From Prevotella sp. (GTDB lineage: Bacteria > Bacteroidota > Bacteroidia > Bacteroidales > Bacteroidaceae): DNA of 64,000 nucleotides. The notes below the pieces were generated by a model. The model saw only the letters and a program-made list of their open reading frames with translations. It was not told the origin of the DNA and searched no databases. A program made the translations under genes and the position numbers. The stretch spans positions 1-64,000 of the forward strand of contig JAFTFX010000035.1 in assembly GCA_017458225.1 (NCBI GenBank), written 5' to 3'. Below, one piece after another: positions 26,718-35,070 of the stretch. How positions within the stretch are numbered: the first letter of the stretch is position 1; each line of letters begins with the position of its first letter.

Positions 26718-28979
26718 ATGAAAAAAATGCTTACCCTTATGCTGAGTGCAGCCATGATGCTGACTGCCAATGCCCAGAATGCAGGTGACTATGTCTACAC
26801 CGACAATGGGCGATTCAAGATTACAACAGGTGAGAATCTGCTGACCAACGGCGATTTTGACAATGGTTCCAATGGCTGGACTACCGACGGCGGTAATACG
26901 CTGAGTCCCGACACCTTCGCTATTGAAACAGAGAATGAGAACAACTACCTGAGCGTGTACAGCAAGGATAATGGTCCCGGCACTGGCAGCTCCCTGCTGC
27001 GCAGTCTTGCAGTGGAAAGCGGCAAGTGCTACGTCATCAACTACCAGGTGAAAGGCAACGACGATGCTGTCAGCACAACCGTCACATCAGGGGCTAACGC
27101 CAAGAACTACCAGAACTTCCTGTTCAGCACATCGGGATCGGTCTTTGACGAAGAAAATGTGTCGATAGGCAGCGAACAGACCTACGGCTTCAACTGGACA
27201 ACCATTCAGTATGCCTATCAGCCCAATACCGATGGCTACCTGCTGCTGCATTTCTACGCCCCCTACATCGGAACCTGTTTCGACAATTTCCAAGTCATGG
27301 AGGCTACCGAGGTGGTCGACGATCGGGCCGCAGCCAAAATTTTTGCACTGCTGAACAGCTATCTGCAGAATCCGCTGTTCCCGAACGGGCACGACATCCT
27401 TGAGAGTGTCATCATGGTTCTGCAAGAATGTGTAGACAACGACGACATAGACGGCTATCGTGAATATTCAAACTATGTTGACGAGGCCATCAGCGAATTC
27501 CTGAACATGAACACTACGGATGTCATCTCATTCGTGGCGAACGGAACATTCGATGACCTAAAGACAACCAGCGCCAACCAGACCAGTGCCGGTGCATGGG
27601 CTATTGACGACGGTCTGCGCGTGGAGAATCCTACCGGCAAGACCCGCTGGGCAGTAAAGTCGGCCGCAGAGACAGGAGCGCCCTTCACAGGCAACTACCT
27701 GCAGAACGACATCCCATACGGAAGCAAGAATAAACTTTACGAGGCTACCGTTCACCAGACCATCGAGAACATGCCTGCTGCACAGTACATGTTCACCATC
27801 AAGACGCGCGGCTACAAGTTTACAAGCAAGACAGCAAAAACTACCGAGATACGCGGCATGAAGGTGTTTATCAACAACGACAGCACCGAATGCTATCCTG
27901 TTGAAGAGGAGAACGCCACACGCTTCACCGTCTACAGCACACTAGCCGAGGCAGGCAACATGAAGATTGGATTCTATCTGCCTGATGCAGTGGCTAATCA
28001 TGTTGACCTTGACGTGGTAGACCTGCGCATCATAGGCTGGACACAAGACGAGGTCGACGAGTTCTTCTATGGCAAGGAACTGGCCGAAGCACGCCAGAAC
28101 CTGCGCCACAGTGTCGACTCTGCCCGTACACTCCATGCCGACCCACTGATGCTCTACGGCAAAGTTCGCCTTGACTCAGCCATCATTGCCTCGCAGAACT
28201 ATCTACAGACCTATAATCTAATCGATAGTCTCAACGATTCGCGTACCCGACTGAACAAGGAGATTACCCGTTATATTGGTTCGAACGGTGCACTCACCAA
28301 CCTGCACAAGGCCATTGCCAATGCTGAGGAACTGGCTGCCGATGACAGTTATGCAGAGGCCGACAGGAACAACCTGCGCCAAGCTATCGAGACAGCCAAG
28401 GCCTATCTGGCAACACTCTCTGCCGAAAACCACGAAGAGGAAGGCTACACCGATGCAGACACCAACTTGAAGCGTTCGCTCAACACCGCATACGGACTGA
28501 CGGTTAACTACACCAGCAAGAACAAGACCGTCATGGCACTGCTCAACCTGGAAGAGGGCGACATGGTAAGCATTGACTGGGCAATGGCCAACAACTCGCA
28601 CAGCATGATGATCGTATCGGCCAATGCCAAGGTGCTGCTGGCCGACGGAACATGGCAGGAGTACACCAAGACAGGCAAGGACAATGCCAATGTACTGCCA
28701 AAGTGGAACAACGACGGCCTGTCGGGCTCTACACGCAGCACCCTGTTGATGACCGCAAACGGAACACTCGACTTCTACCAGTCATCTACCAACAGCACGA
28801 TGCAGATCTACTATCTGGGCATCACCAAGGCTGAGAACGTGACATTGGGCGTGCGCAACATGGAAACAGCAACTCAACGCCTCAGCAATGGCAGCATCTA
28901 CGACCTTAGCGGACGCAAGGTTAGTGGCACAAAGCCCGGCCTCTACATCCGAGACGGAAAGAAGTTCATCGTGAAGTAG
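26718..28979 (+). CDS. secreted multidomain protein with C-terminal tag (paralogue of 55456-58413)
   Basis: A 753-residue protein: signal peptide (MKKMLTLMLSAAMMLTANAQ), then a domain beginning AGDYVYTDNGRFKITTGENL, with NLLTNGDFDNGSNGW, a carbohydrate-binding-like jelly roll. An alpha-helical middle follows (about 455-620, repeated FxxR-type segments), then another beta domain. It ends in SIYDLSGRKVSGTKPGLYIR, a surface tag. The N-terminus is clearly related to the protein at 55456-58413 (SGDYVFTATQKLKVSGENLL, TNGDF). No catalytic motif is recognised. It is likely an extracellular glycan-binding or structural protein. Confidence 0.72.
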   Translation: MKKMLTLMLSAAMMLTANAQNAGDYVYTDNGRFKITTGENLLTNGDFDNGSNGWTTDGGNTLSPDTFAIETENENNYLSVYSKDNGPGTGSSLLRSLAVESGKCYVINYQVKGNDDAVSTTVTSGANAKNYQNFLFSTSGSVFDEENVSIGSEQTYGFNWTTIQYAYQPNTDGYLLLHFYAPYIGTCFDNFQVMEATEVVDDRAAAKIFALLNSYLQNPLFPNGHDILESVIMVLQECVDNDDIDGYREYSNYVDEAISEFLNMNTTDVISFVANGTFDDLKTTSANQTSAGAWAIDDGLRVENPTGKTRWAVKSAAETGAPFTGNYLQNDIPYGSKNKLYEATVHQTIENMPAAQYMFTIKTRGYKFTSKTAKTTEIRGMKVFINNDSTECYPVEEENATRFTVYSTLAEAGNMKIGFYLPDAVANHVDLDVVDLRIIGWTQDEVDEFFYGKELAEARQNLRHSVDSARTLHADPLMLYGKVRLDSAIIASQNYLQTYNLIDSLNDSRTRLNKEITRYIGSNGALTNLHKAIANAEELAADDSYAEADRNNLRQAIETAKAYLATLSAENHEEEGYTDADTNLKRSLNTAYGLTVNYTSKNKTVMALLNLEEGDMVSIDWAMANNSHSMMIVSANAKVLLADGTWQEYTKTGKDNANVLPKWNNDGLSGSTRSTLLMTANGTLDFYQSSTNSTMQIYYLGITKAENVTLGVRNMETATQRLSNGSIYDLSGRKVSGTKPGLYIRDGKKFIVK

Positions 28980-29030
28980 AAGCAACGACAGATTACAGAA
29001 CATAGCCTGACACGAATACAGGAAACCATG

Positions 29031-29074
29031 CGATTGGCATGTCGGCAAGCAGCAGCTTGCAGGCATGCCAATCG
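29031..29074 (+). terminator. stem-loop after the secreted-protein gene
   Basis: CGATTGGCATG (29031-29041) pairs with CATGCCAATCG (29064-29074), and inside it GCAAGC pairs with GCTTGC around AGCA. This gives a long two-part hairpin 50 bases after the stop and just ahead of the next promoter. There is no strong T run after it. Confidence 0.5.
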
Positions 29075-29115
29075 TTAATGTTATCAAAATACTTGTCGTT
29101 TACGGAGTTTTTCCG

Positions 29116-29123
29116 TATTTTTG
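29116..29123 (+). promoter_or_regulatory. predicted -7 promoter element of the ATPase/DUF4435/GH51 operon
   Basis: TATTTTTG followed by CAG, 21 bases before the ATG at 29144. Confidence 0.6.
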
Positions 29124-29143
29124 CAGAAACAACCTAACGACCT

Positions 29144-29980
29144 ATGCAGAAATTTGCGGACTACATCAAAAAGATAGAAATCGATTCGCTCTGGAGCGGC
29201 ATGAAGCACATCGTATGGGAACTGGACCCGAAGGTGAACATTCTGAGCGGCATCAACGGCGTAGGCAAGAGCACCATCATCAATAAGGTGGTGAAGGGGC
29301 TGTCGGCCGGTGGTGAGTTTCCCAGTCACATGTTGAAGGGAGTGCGCCTCGACGTAGTGCCCGAAGATGCACGCTGGATTCGCTACGACATGATACGCTC
29401 GCTGGACAGCAACATTGCGGCCACGCTGGCCGAAGGCGACAACACCATGCGCCAGACGCTGTCGGCCATGAGCAACAACATGGGGGGCTCGCTGCTCGAC
29501 TTGCAGCTATACCAACTGCAACGCAAGTATCTGGACTACCAGGTGAACATAGGCAACCGCATCATAGAACAGTTGCAAGGCGGCAATATGGATGCCGCAC
29601 AACAACTGTCGGAGAAGAAGAAGCGCTTCCAAGACATCGTGGACGACCTGTTTGCTGACACAGGCAAACATATCATTCGCACGGAGAACGAGATCCGCTT
29701 CACGCAGATTGGCGAACAGCTGACCACCTACCAACTCTCAAGCGGCGAAAAACAGATGCTCATCATCCTGCTCACCGTGCTCGTGGAAGACGAGCAGCCC
29801 TACGTGCTCTTCATGGACGAACCAGAAGTGAGCCTGCACATTGAATGGCAGAAACGGCTCATCGACCTGTGTCTGGAGCTGAACCCCAACGTACAGATTA
29901 TTCTGACCACCCACTCGCCTGCCGTGGTCATGAACGGATGGGTGAACAGCGTGACGGAGGTGAGCGATATCACGGTATAA
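29144..29980 (+). CDS. SMC/ABC-like AAA ATPase, partner of DUF4435 protein
   Basis: A 278-residue cytoplasmic ATPase. Walker A GINGVGKST (G36-T44, K42), ABC-type signature LSSGEKQ (198-204), Walker B VLFMDEPE (D225, E226), and switch His in LTTHSPAVV. A short helical arm lies between (about 115-175). This matches AAA_15/AAA_21 overcoming-lysogenisation-like ATPases, of which the PARIS component AriA is one. It is smaller than the roughly 400-plus residues I recall for enterobacterial AriA. The DUF4435 gene follows after a 50-base purine-rich spacer. A defence role is plausible by analogy only. Confidence 0.85.
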   Translation: MQKFADYIKKIEIDSLWSGMKHIVWELDPKVNILSGINGVGKSTIINKVVKGLSAGGEFPSHMLKGVRLDVVPEDARWIRYDMIRSLDSNIAATLAEGDNTMRQTLSAMSNNMGGSLLDLQLYQLQRKYLDYQVNIGNRIIEQLQGGNMDAAQQLSEKKKRFQDIVDDLFADTGKHIIRTENEIRFTQIGEQLTTYQLSSGEKQMLIILLTVLVEDEQPYVLFMDEPEVSLHIEWQKRLIDLCLELNPNVQIILTTHSPAVVMNGWVNSVTEVSDITV

Positions 29981-30030
29981 AAAAAGAGGAGAGAGGAAAG
30001 GGAAGAGTGGAGAGAGAATAGTGAAAAGTT

Positions 30031-31050
30031 GTGGCACACCGACTGAAAGATAACATCAACAGCCAGTACTTCCAGGCAGCCAACGCCTTGAAGACGAAGC
30101 AAGCACGACGCAGGATTGTGGCCTACGTCGAGAGCTATGATGATGTCTATTTCTGGCGTACGGTGCTCAGTCCGTTTGAGAACGAGGAACGCTACTTCGA
30201 GGTGATGCTGCCCTCGAAACAGACACTGGTGAGGGGCAAGAAATCGGTGCTGATGAACTTCATTGAGGGACAGACGGGCCCCGACATGATTGCCTGCGTG
30301 GATGCCGACTACGACTATCTGCTGCAGGGAGAAACGGCCTGCTCGGAGAAAATATTGAACAGTCCCTACGTCTTCCACACCTACGTCTATGCCATTGAGA
30401 ACTACCAGTGCTACGCCCCGTCGCTGCACAATGTGTGCGTGTCGGTGACCCTCAACGACCACCGCATCTTCGACTTCGAGGAGTATTTCCGACAGTTCAG
30501 CGAGGCCATCTTCCCCCTGTTCGTATGGTCTATCTGGGCCTATCGCACAGATAACTACAAGCGGTTCTCGCTAACTGACTTCAATCGCATCTGCGACCCT
30601 GGCGGCTTCACGGTGCAGGAACCGGAGAGGTCTCTGCAGAACGTCCGCCGGAAGGCCTTCAACAAGGTGCGCGAACTGCAACGCATGTTCCCCGGCAACA
30701 AGGAAGCCTACCTGAAACTGAAGGACGAACTGCAACAGCTGGGCGTGAAGCCGCAGAACACCTATCTTTATATACAAGGCCACCACTTGTTCGACACCGT
30801 GACGGCTCCAATTCTGAGCAAGGTGTGCAACCTGCTACGGCAGGAACGCCAGACAGAAATCAGCAACTCACAGGCTCACCGTACCCAAAAGCGCAACGAG
30901 ATGTCGTGCTACGAGAATACCCGGCAGGACATTAAGACCATGCTGAAGAAAAACACGGGCTACGTGTTTTCAGAGCCCTTCCACCGCATTCAGGAAGACA
31001 TGCGACGCTATTTAGAATCATTTACACATAAAATTACCCAAACATCATGA
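30031..31050 (+). CDS. DUF4435 (TOPRIM-like) protein
   Basis: A 339-residue protein starting at GTG 30031; no in-frame ATG lies closer to the previous gene. DUF4435 is a TOPRIM-like fold: the acidic positions are visible as VAYVESYDDVYFW (E34) and IACVDADYDYL (D91, D93). The C-terminal half is helical and charged, without a known motif. In PARIS systems the DUF4435 protein (AriB) is released from an AAA ATPase after a phage trigger and cleaves tRNA; whether this pair works so is unknown. Its stop overlaps the GH51 start (ATGA at 31047-31050), so translation is probably coupled. Confidence 0.8.
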   Translation: MAHRLKDNINSQYFQAANALKTKQARRRIVAYVESYDDVYFWRTVLSPFENEERYFEVMLPSKQTLVRGKKSVLMNFIEGQTGPDMIACVDADYDYLLQGETACSEKILNSPYVFHTYVYAIENYQCYAPSLHNVCVSVTLNDHRIFDFEEYFRQFSEAIFPLFVWSIWAYRTDNYKRFSLTDFNRICDPGGFTVQEPERSLQNVRRKAFNKVRELQRMFPGNKEAYLKLKDELQQLGVKPQNTYLYIQGHHLFDTVTAPILSKVCNLLRQERQTEISNSQAHRTQKRNEMSCYENTRQDIKTMLKKNTGYVFSEPFHRIQEDMRRYLESFTHKITQTS

Positions 31051-33092
31051 ACAGACGTACATTACTATTGGCTTGCCTCACAGCAGCCGTCATGACCGTC
31101 GGCGCACAGAAGCCCATGAAGGCACCTGCCGGCGGAAAAGTCATCAGCGACCACTTGATCGGCATTTTCTTCGAGGACATCAGCAGCTCGGCCGACGGCG
31201 GTCTCTTTGCAGAACTGCTGCAGAACGGATCGTTTGAATACAACCCCAACGAGCGCGACGGATGGGGCCCAGGAACAGCCTGGCACATGTTGCGACCAGG
31301 ACACTCGCTGGGCAAGATGGAGGTCCGCATGGACCAGCCCATACACCCCAACAACCCCACCTATATGCGACTGCATGTGGAGCGTGTGAAGGAATACTAC
31401 GACTATCGCGGATGGAAAGGCTACGGACTGGAGAACAACGGCTTCGACGGTATCTCGGTAAAAGCAGGAGCCAAGTATGACTTCTCGGCCTTCATGCGTA
31501 ATCAGGATGCTGCTGCCAAACAGATTCGCATTGCCCTCGTAGAGCACCAAGGACGCGGTAAAGACCCGAAGCTACTGGCCGAAGCCACCTTCGAGGTGAA
31601 CGGCAAGGAGTGGAAGAAATACAGTGCAGAACTATGTCCGCAGCAAGACTGTCAGAAGGCAGCCCTGCAGGTACTGGTGCTGACGCAGGGCGACCTGGAT
31701 GTCGACATGCTGTCGCTGATGCCACAGGACACCTATAAAGGTCATGGTCTGCGCAAGGATCTGGCCCAAGCACTGGCCGACCTGCAGCCGCAGTTCATGC
31801 GCTTCCCCGGCGGATGCATCGTGCACGGTGGCGGCGACGGCTTCTGGAACACCTACCGCTGGAAGACAACCATCGGTCCGCGCGAGCAGCGCCAGGCTCT
31901 GAAGAACACGTGGGGCTACCACCAGTCAATGGGACTGGGCTATTATGAGTACTTCCAACTGTGCGAAGACCTCGGCATGCAGCCGCTGCCCATCCTGCCC
32001 TGTGGCGTAAGTTGTCAGGGCACAAACGGCGGCTGGGGCATGCGCGACCAGGCACAGGACGTGGTACCCATGAACGAAATGGACGAGTGGGTACAGGATG
32101 CACTCGACCTCATTGAGTGGGCCAACGGCGATGCTGCCACCTCGAAATGGGCCAAGATGCGTGCCGACCAGGGACACCCAGCACCCTTCAACCTGAAGTA
32201 TCTGGGCATCGGCAACGAAGAGCGTATATCGCCTGAGTTTGCCGAACGGTTCAAGTATATGTATGACCAGGTGACGAAGGCCCACCCTGAAATCATCATC
32301 GTGGGCACGGCCGGCCCCGGCTCACATCCCGGCAACTACGACTATGAGAACGGTTGGAAGCTGGCTGACGAACTGGGCATGCCCATCATGGACGAGCACT
32401 ACTACGAGCCGAACACCTACTTCCTGGACAGCCGCCAGTATGACAAATATCCTCGCGAAGGGCAACGGGTGGGCGAGCAAGGCTCGGGAATCCGCAAGAC
32501 GAAAGTCTACCTGGGTGAGTATGCAGCCAAGGACAAGAAGCTCATCGACGCACTGGCCGAAGGTCTCTACCTGTTGCACGTGGAGCGCAATGGCGACGTG
32601 GTCGACATGACCAGCTATGCACCGCTGTTTGCCCGTAAAAATGCGACCAACTGGAACCCCGACCTCATCTATTTCGACAACGAGCGCCCCATCCTCACCT
32701 GCAGCTACTATGTGCAGCAGATGTTCGGACAGTCGGCCGGCCAGTACTACTATGGCGACTGCGTAAGCTTTGAGGGCGACGAGGCTGGCATTGTTCAGCC
32801 TGTGGAGAAAAGCCGCTACGGACAGTCGGTGGTGCTGAATGCCAAGACTCGCCGTCTGTTTGTGAAACTCTGCAATGCCGGCAGCGAGGCCAAGACTGCC
32901 AACATCGACCTGAGCCGCTTCAAGGGCATGAAGAAGACTGCCCTGAAGACAGTGCTAAGCGGCCAGCCCAGCGACGAAAACAACTTTGAGCAGCAGCCCA
33001 TCGTGCCGCTGACAGAAAACATCAAAGCAGAAAAGAAGATGAAAGTGGAACTGGCTCCCTATAGCATGGTGATGTTTGAATACCAACTATAG
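31047..33092 (+). CDS. secreted GH51 alpha-L-arabinofuranosidase
   Basis: A 681-residue protein with a signal peptide (MNRRTLLLACLTAAVMTVGAQ). An N-terminal carbohydrate-binding-like domain is inserted between the early HLIGIFFEDISSSADGGL motif and the TIM barrel (about 265-560), then a beta-sandwich. The catalytic acid/base is E391 in IGNEER and the nucleophile is E491 in YLGEYAA. Family activity: release of arabinofuranose from arabinan or arabinoxylan, consistent with the pectin genes in the window. Unusually, it is the third gene of a unit headed by an ATPase/DUF4435 pair, sharing 4 bases with DUF4435. No promoter is visible between them. Confidence 0.9.
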   Translation: MNRRTLLLACLTAAVMTVGAQKPMKAPAGGKVISDHLIGIFFEDISSSADGGLFAELLQNGSFEYNPNERDGWGPGTAWHMLRPGHSLGKMEVRMDQPIHPNNPTYMRLHVERVKEYYDYRGWKGYGLENNGFDGISVKAGAKYDFSAFMRNQDAAAKQIRIALVEHQGRGKDPKLLAEATFEVNGKEWKKYSAELCPQQDCQKAALQVLVLTQGDLDVDMLSLMPQDTYKGHGLRKDLAQALADLQPQFMRFPGGCIVHGGGDGFWNTYRWKTTIGPREQRQALKNTWGYHQSMGLGYYEYFQLCEDLGMQPLPILPCGVSCQGTNGGWGMRDQAQDVVPMNEMDEWVQDALDLIEWANGDAATSKWAKMRADQGHPAPFNLKYLGIGNEERISPEFAERFKYMYDQVTKAHPEIIIVGTAGPGSHPGNYDYENGWKLADELGMPIMDEHYYEPNTYFLDSRQYDKYPREGQRVGEQGSGIRKTKVYLGEYAAKDKKLIDALAEGLYLLHVERNGDVVDMTSYAPLFARKNATNWNPDLIYFDNERPILTCSYYVQQMFGQSAGQYYYGDCVSFEGDEAGIVQPVEKSRYGQSVVLNAKTRRLFVKLCNAGSEAKTANIDLSRFKGMKKTALKTVLSGQPSDENNFEQQPIVPLTENIKAEKKMKVELAPYSMVMFEYQL

Positions 33093-33158
33093 ACTGCAGT
33101 TGCTTTTCAGAAGTCCTTCAGAAACTCTTTAGAAGCCCTTCAGAAACGCCGATACCGG

Positions 33159-35066
33159 CTATCGTGGCAGTTCGATGATGATTCGACAACCCTCACGGTA
33201 GCCGGTATCTAATATCAGGCGGCCACCCAGATTGACAATATGGCGTTTGGCCAGAGGAAGGCCCAAACCCAAGCCTTCAGAGAGTTCGTCGACCTTGACA
33301 AATGGTTCGAACATCCGTTCGCGGCTTTCCTCGTCGATGCCAGGGCCGGTGTCCTGAAATACGAAGCGGAAGGCCGTATCAGTCTGCGAGACCGAAAGCG
33401 ACACATGCTGTCCATCGGAGTATTTGGCGGAGTTGTAGAGAATTTCACGCAGACTGCGCATCAGATAGAGGCGATTGGTCAGCATGCAAGCCGAGTCGGG
33501 CAGTGAGGTATTAAAGGTAATGGGCAAATCGGGAAAATTCAGGTTCGTATGTTCAATGCTCTCACGCGCCACATCATTGCAGGGCACCTCCTCGCGCTGC
33601 AGACAGTTCAGCTCCTCGGTGACTCCCGTGTCGGAACTGTCGTACAACATCAGCACCATACGGTTCAACAGCATCGCATTATGCCTCATCATACCCTTGA
33701 TGTTCTTCAGTTCTTCATCGGGCAGCTGAGTGATACTCTCTCCCATCACCTGCGCAAATCCACCCACGATGTTCAACGGAGTACGTATCTGATGGGTCAT
33801 ATTCTGGATGAAAACAGCCTTCTGCCGGTCGGCCTCCTCAGCCAGCAGACTGGCTTGTCGCAGTTCCTCGTTGCGCTGTTCAGTCTCTTCGTTTACCTTC
33901 TTGATGGCACTGACGTGGCGGTTCAATGACTTCTGCATAATAGCAAAACTGTTTTGCAAGCGGCCCACCGCATCATGGCGGTCGGTATGGGCAATCCGTT
34001 CATCATAGCGGCCTTCGGCCAAGCGCTGCGACTGCTCCACCAGTCGGTTCAGCGGACTGATGGCATGGGCCACAATGCGGCGGCAGAGCATCAAGATGAA
34101 CAGCAGACCAATCACGATCAGTGGAATGAGGACTGCCGTCAGTTTGTTATAGGCCTGCAGGATGTCTTTCTCAGGGCACACTAATGCTATGCTCCACTGG
34201 GTGCCAGCAACAGGCTGGTAGCTCACCATGCAGAGAGCATCGCCAAAATTCACGCGCATAGTGCCCTGCTTACCAGTAGTCATCTCATGTCCCAGCGCAA
34301 TCACGTCAGGCTGCCGATGAGCATCGACACCACTGAAGATGGTGTGGTTGACCAACAAAGTAGAATCAGGATGAACAAAGTAGTGACCATCCTCGCCCAG
34401 CAACATGAAATAAGAATTCGGTGTTGGTCTCTCAGCCTGAATGGTCTCAGCCAGCCGTTGCAACGACAGGTCGGTGGCAATGATGCCAATGAACTTCCCG
34501 TTGCCATCATAGAGTGGCTTGCAGTAAGAGGCAATCATGTTCGAAGCCGACAGCGTACCTTCGTTGAAGTCGTCAAAGGGGTCTACCCAACAAGCCCTGC
34601 CCTGCTTGCACGGTTTCTTGTACCACTCTTTGTCAAAATATTCATATTCGCCCTCGCGTACCGTAATAATACTGTCGCCCTCGCGAACCGAATAGGCCGA
34701 GAAATAACGCCCATACTGTGGAAACAGATAAGGTTCGCCAGTAATAGAGCATCCATTGACATTGGCATTGAGTGCTACGATGCGGCGAGAGTATTCCAGG
34801 AACGATTCAGGATCCAGGTTTTCAGCAATCAACCAGTCATTGGCATTGGTAGCCGTCTCAATCGTCATCAGATAGCGATTCACGCGCTGTGTCACAGCAT
34901 TCAGTACACTGGCAGTACGCTCCATGGCCTCAACTTTGATATGCCAGCGTGACTGCAGGAACAAGATGCCCAGTGAGAGCACAAAGATGGGAACAGCCAT
35001 CAGCAGGATGCTGAGACTCAGCTTCAAGGAAAGCGACTGTCGGATATGTTGTATCGGCGTTCTCAA
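33159..35066 (-). CDS. Cache-HAMP sensor histidine kinase
   Basis: A 635-residue membrane kinase: TM1 (about 15-38), periplasmic double-Cache sensor (about 40-310), TM2 (about 315-335), HAMP (about 336-390), coiled segment, HisKA with phospho-acceptor H425 in NMTHQIRTPLN, and a HATPase domain with EILYNSAKYS (N box), DTGPGIDEE (G1) and GLGLGLPLAKRH (G2). It is complete by motif. It starts 4 bases after the stop of the related sensor at 35071-36579, so the two are co-expressed. No response regulator is adjacent. Cache sensors usually bind small metabolites. Confidence 0.88.
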   Translation of the reverse strand: MRTPIQHIRQSLSLKLSLSILLMAVPIFVLSLGILFLQSRWHIKVEAMERTASVLNAVTQRVNRYLMTIETATNANDWLIAENLDPESFLEYSRRIVALNANVNGCSITGEPYLFPQYGRYFSAYSVREGDSIITVREGEYEYFDKEWYKKPCKQGRACWVDPFDDFNEGTLSASNMIASYCKPLYDGNGKFIGIIATDLSLQRLAETIQAERPTPNSYFMLLGEDGHYFVHPDSTLLVNHTIFSGVDAHRQPDVIALGHEMTTGKQGTMRVNFGDALCMVSYQPVAGTQWSIALVCPEKDILQAYNKLTAVLIPLIVIGLLFILMLCRRIVAHAISPLNRLVEQSQRLAEGRYDERIAHTDRHDAVGRLQNSFAIMQKSLNRHVSAIKKVNEETEQRNEELRQASLLAEEADRQKAVFIQNMTHQIRTPLNIVGGFAQVMGESITQLPDEELKNIKGMMRHNAMLLNRMVLMLYDSSDTGVTEELNCLQREEVPCNDVARESIEHTNLNFPDLPITFNTSLPDSACMLTNRLYLMRSLREILYNSAKYSDGQHVSLSVSQTDTAFRFVFQDTGPGIDEESRERMFEPFVKVDELSEGLGLGLPLAKRHIVNLGGRLILDTGYREGCRIIIELPR

Positions 35067-35070
35067 TGTC

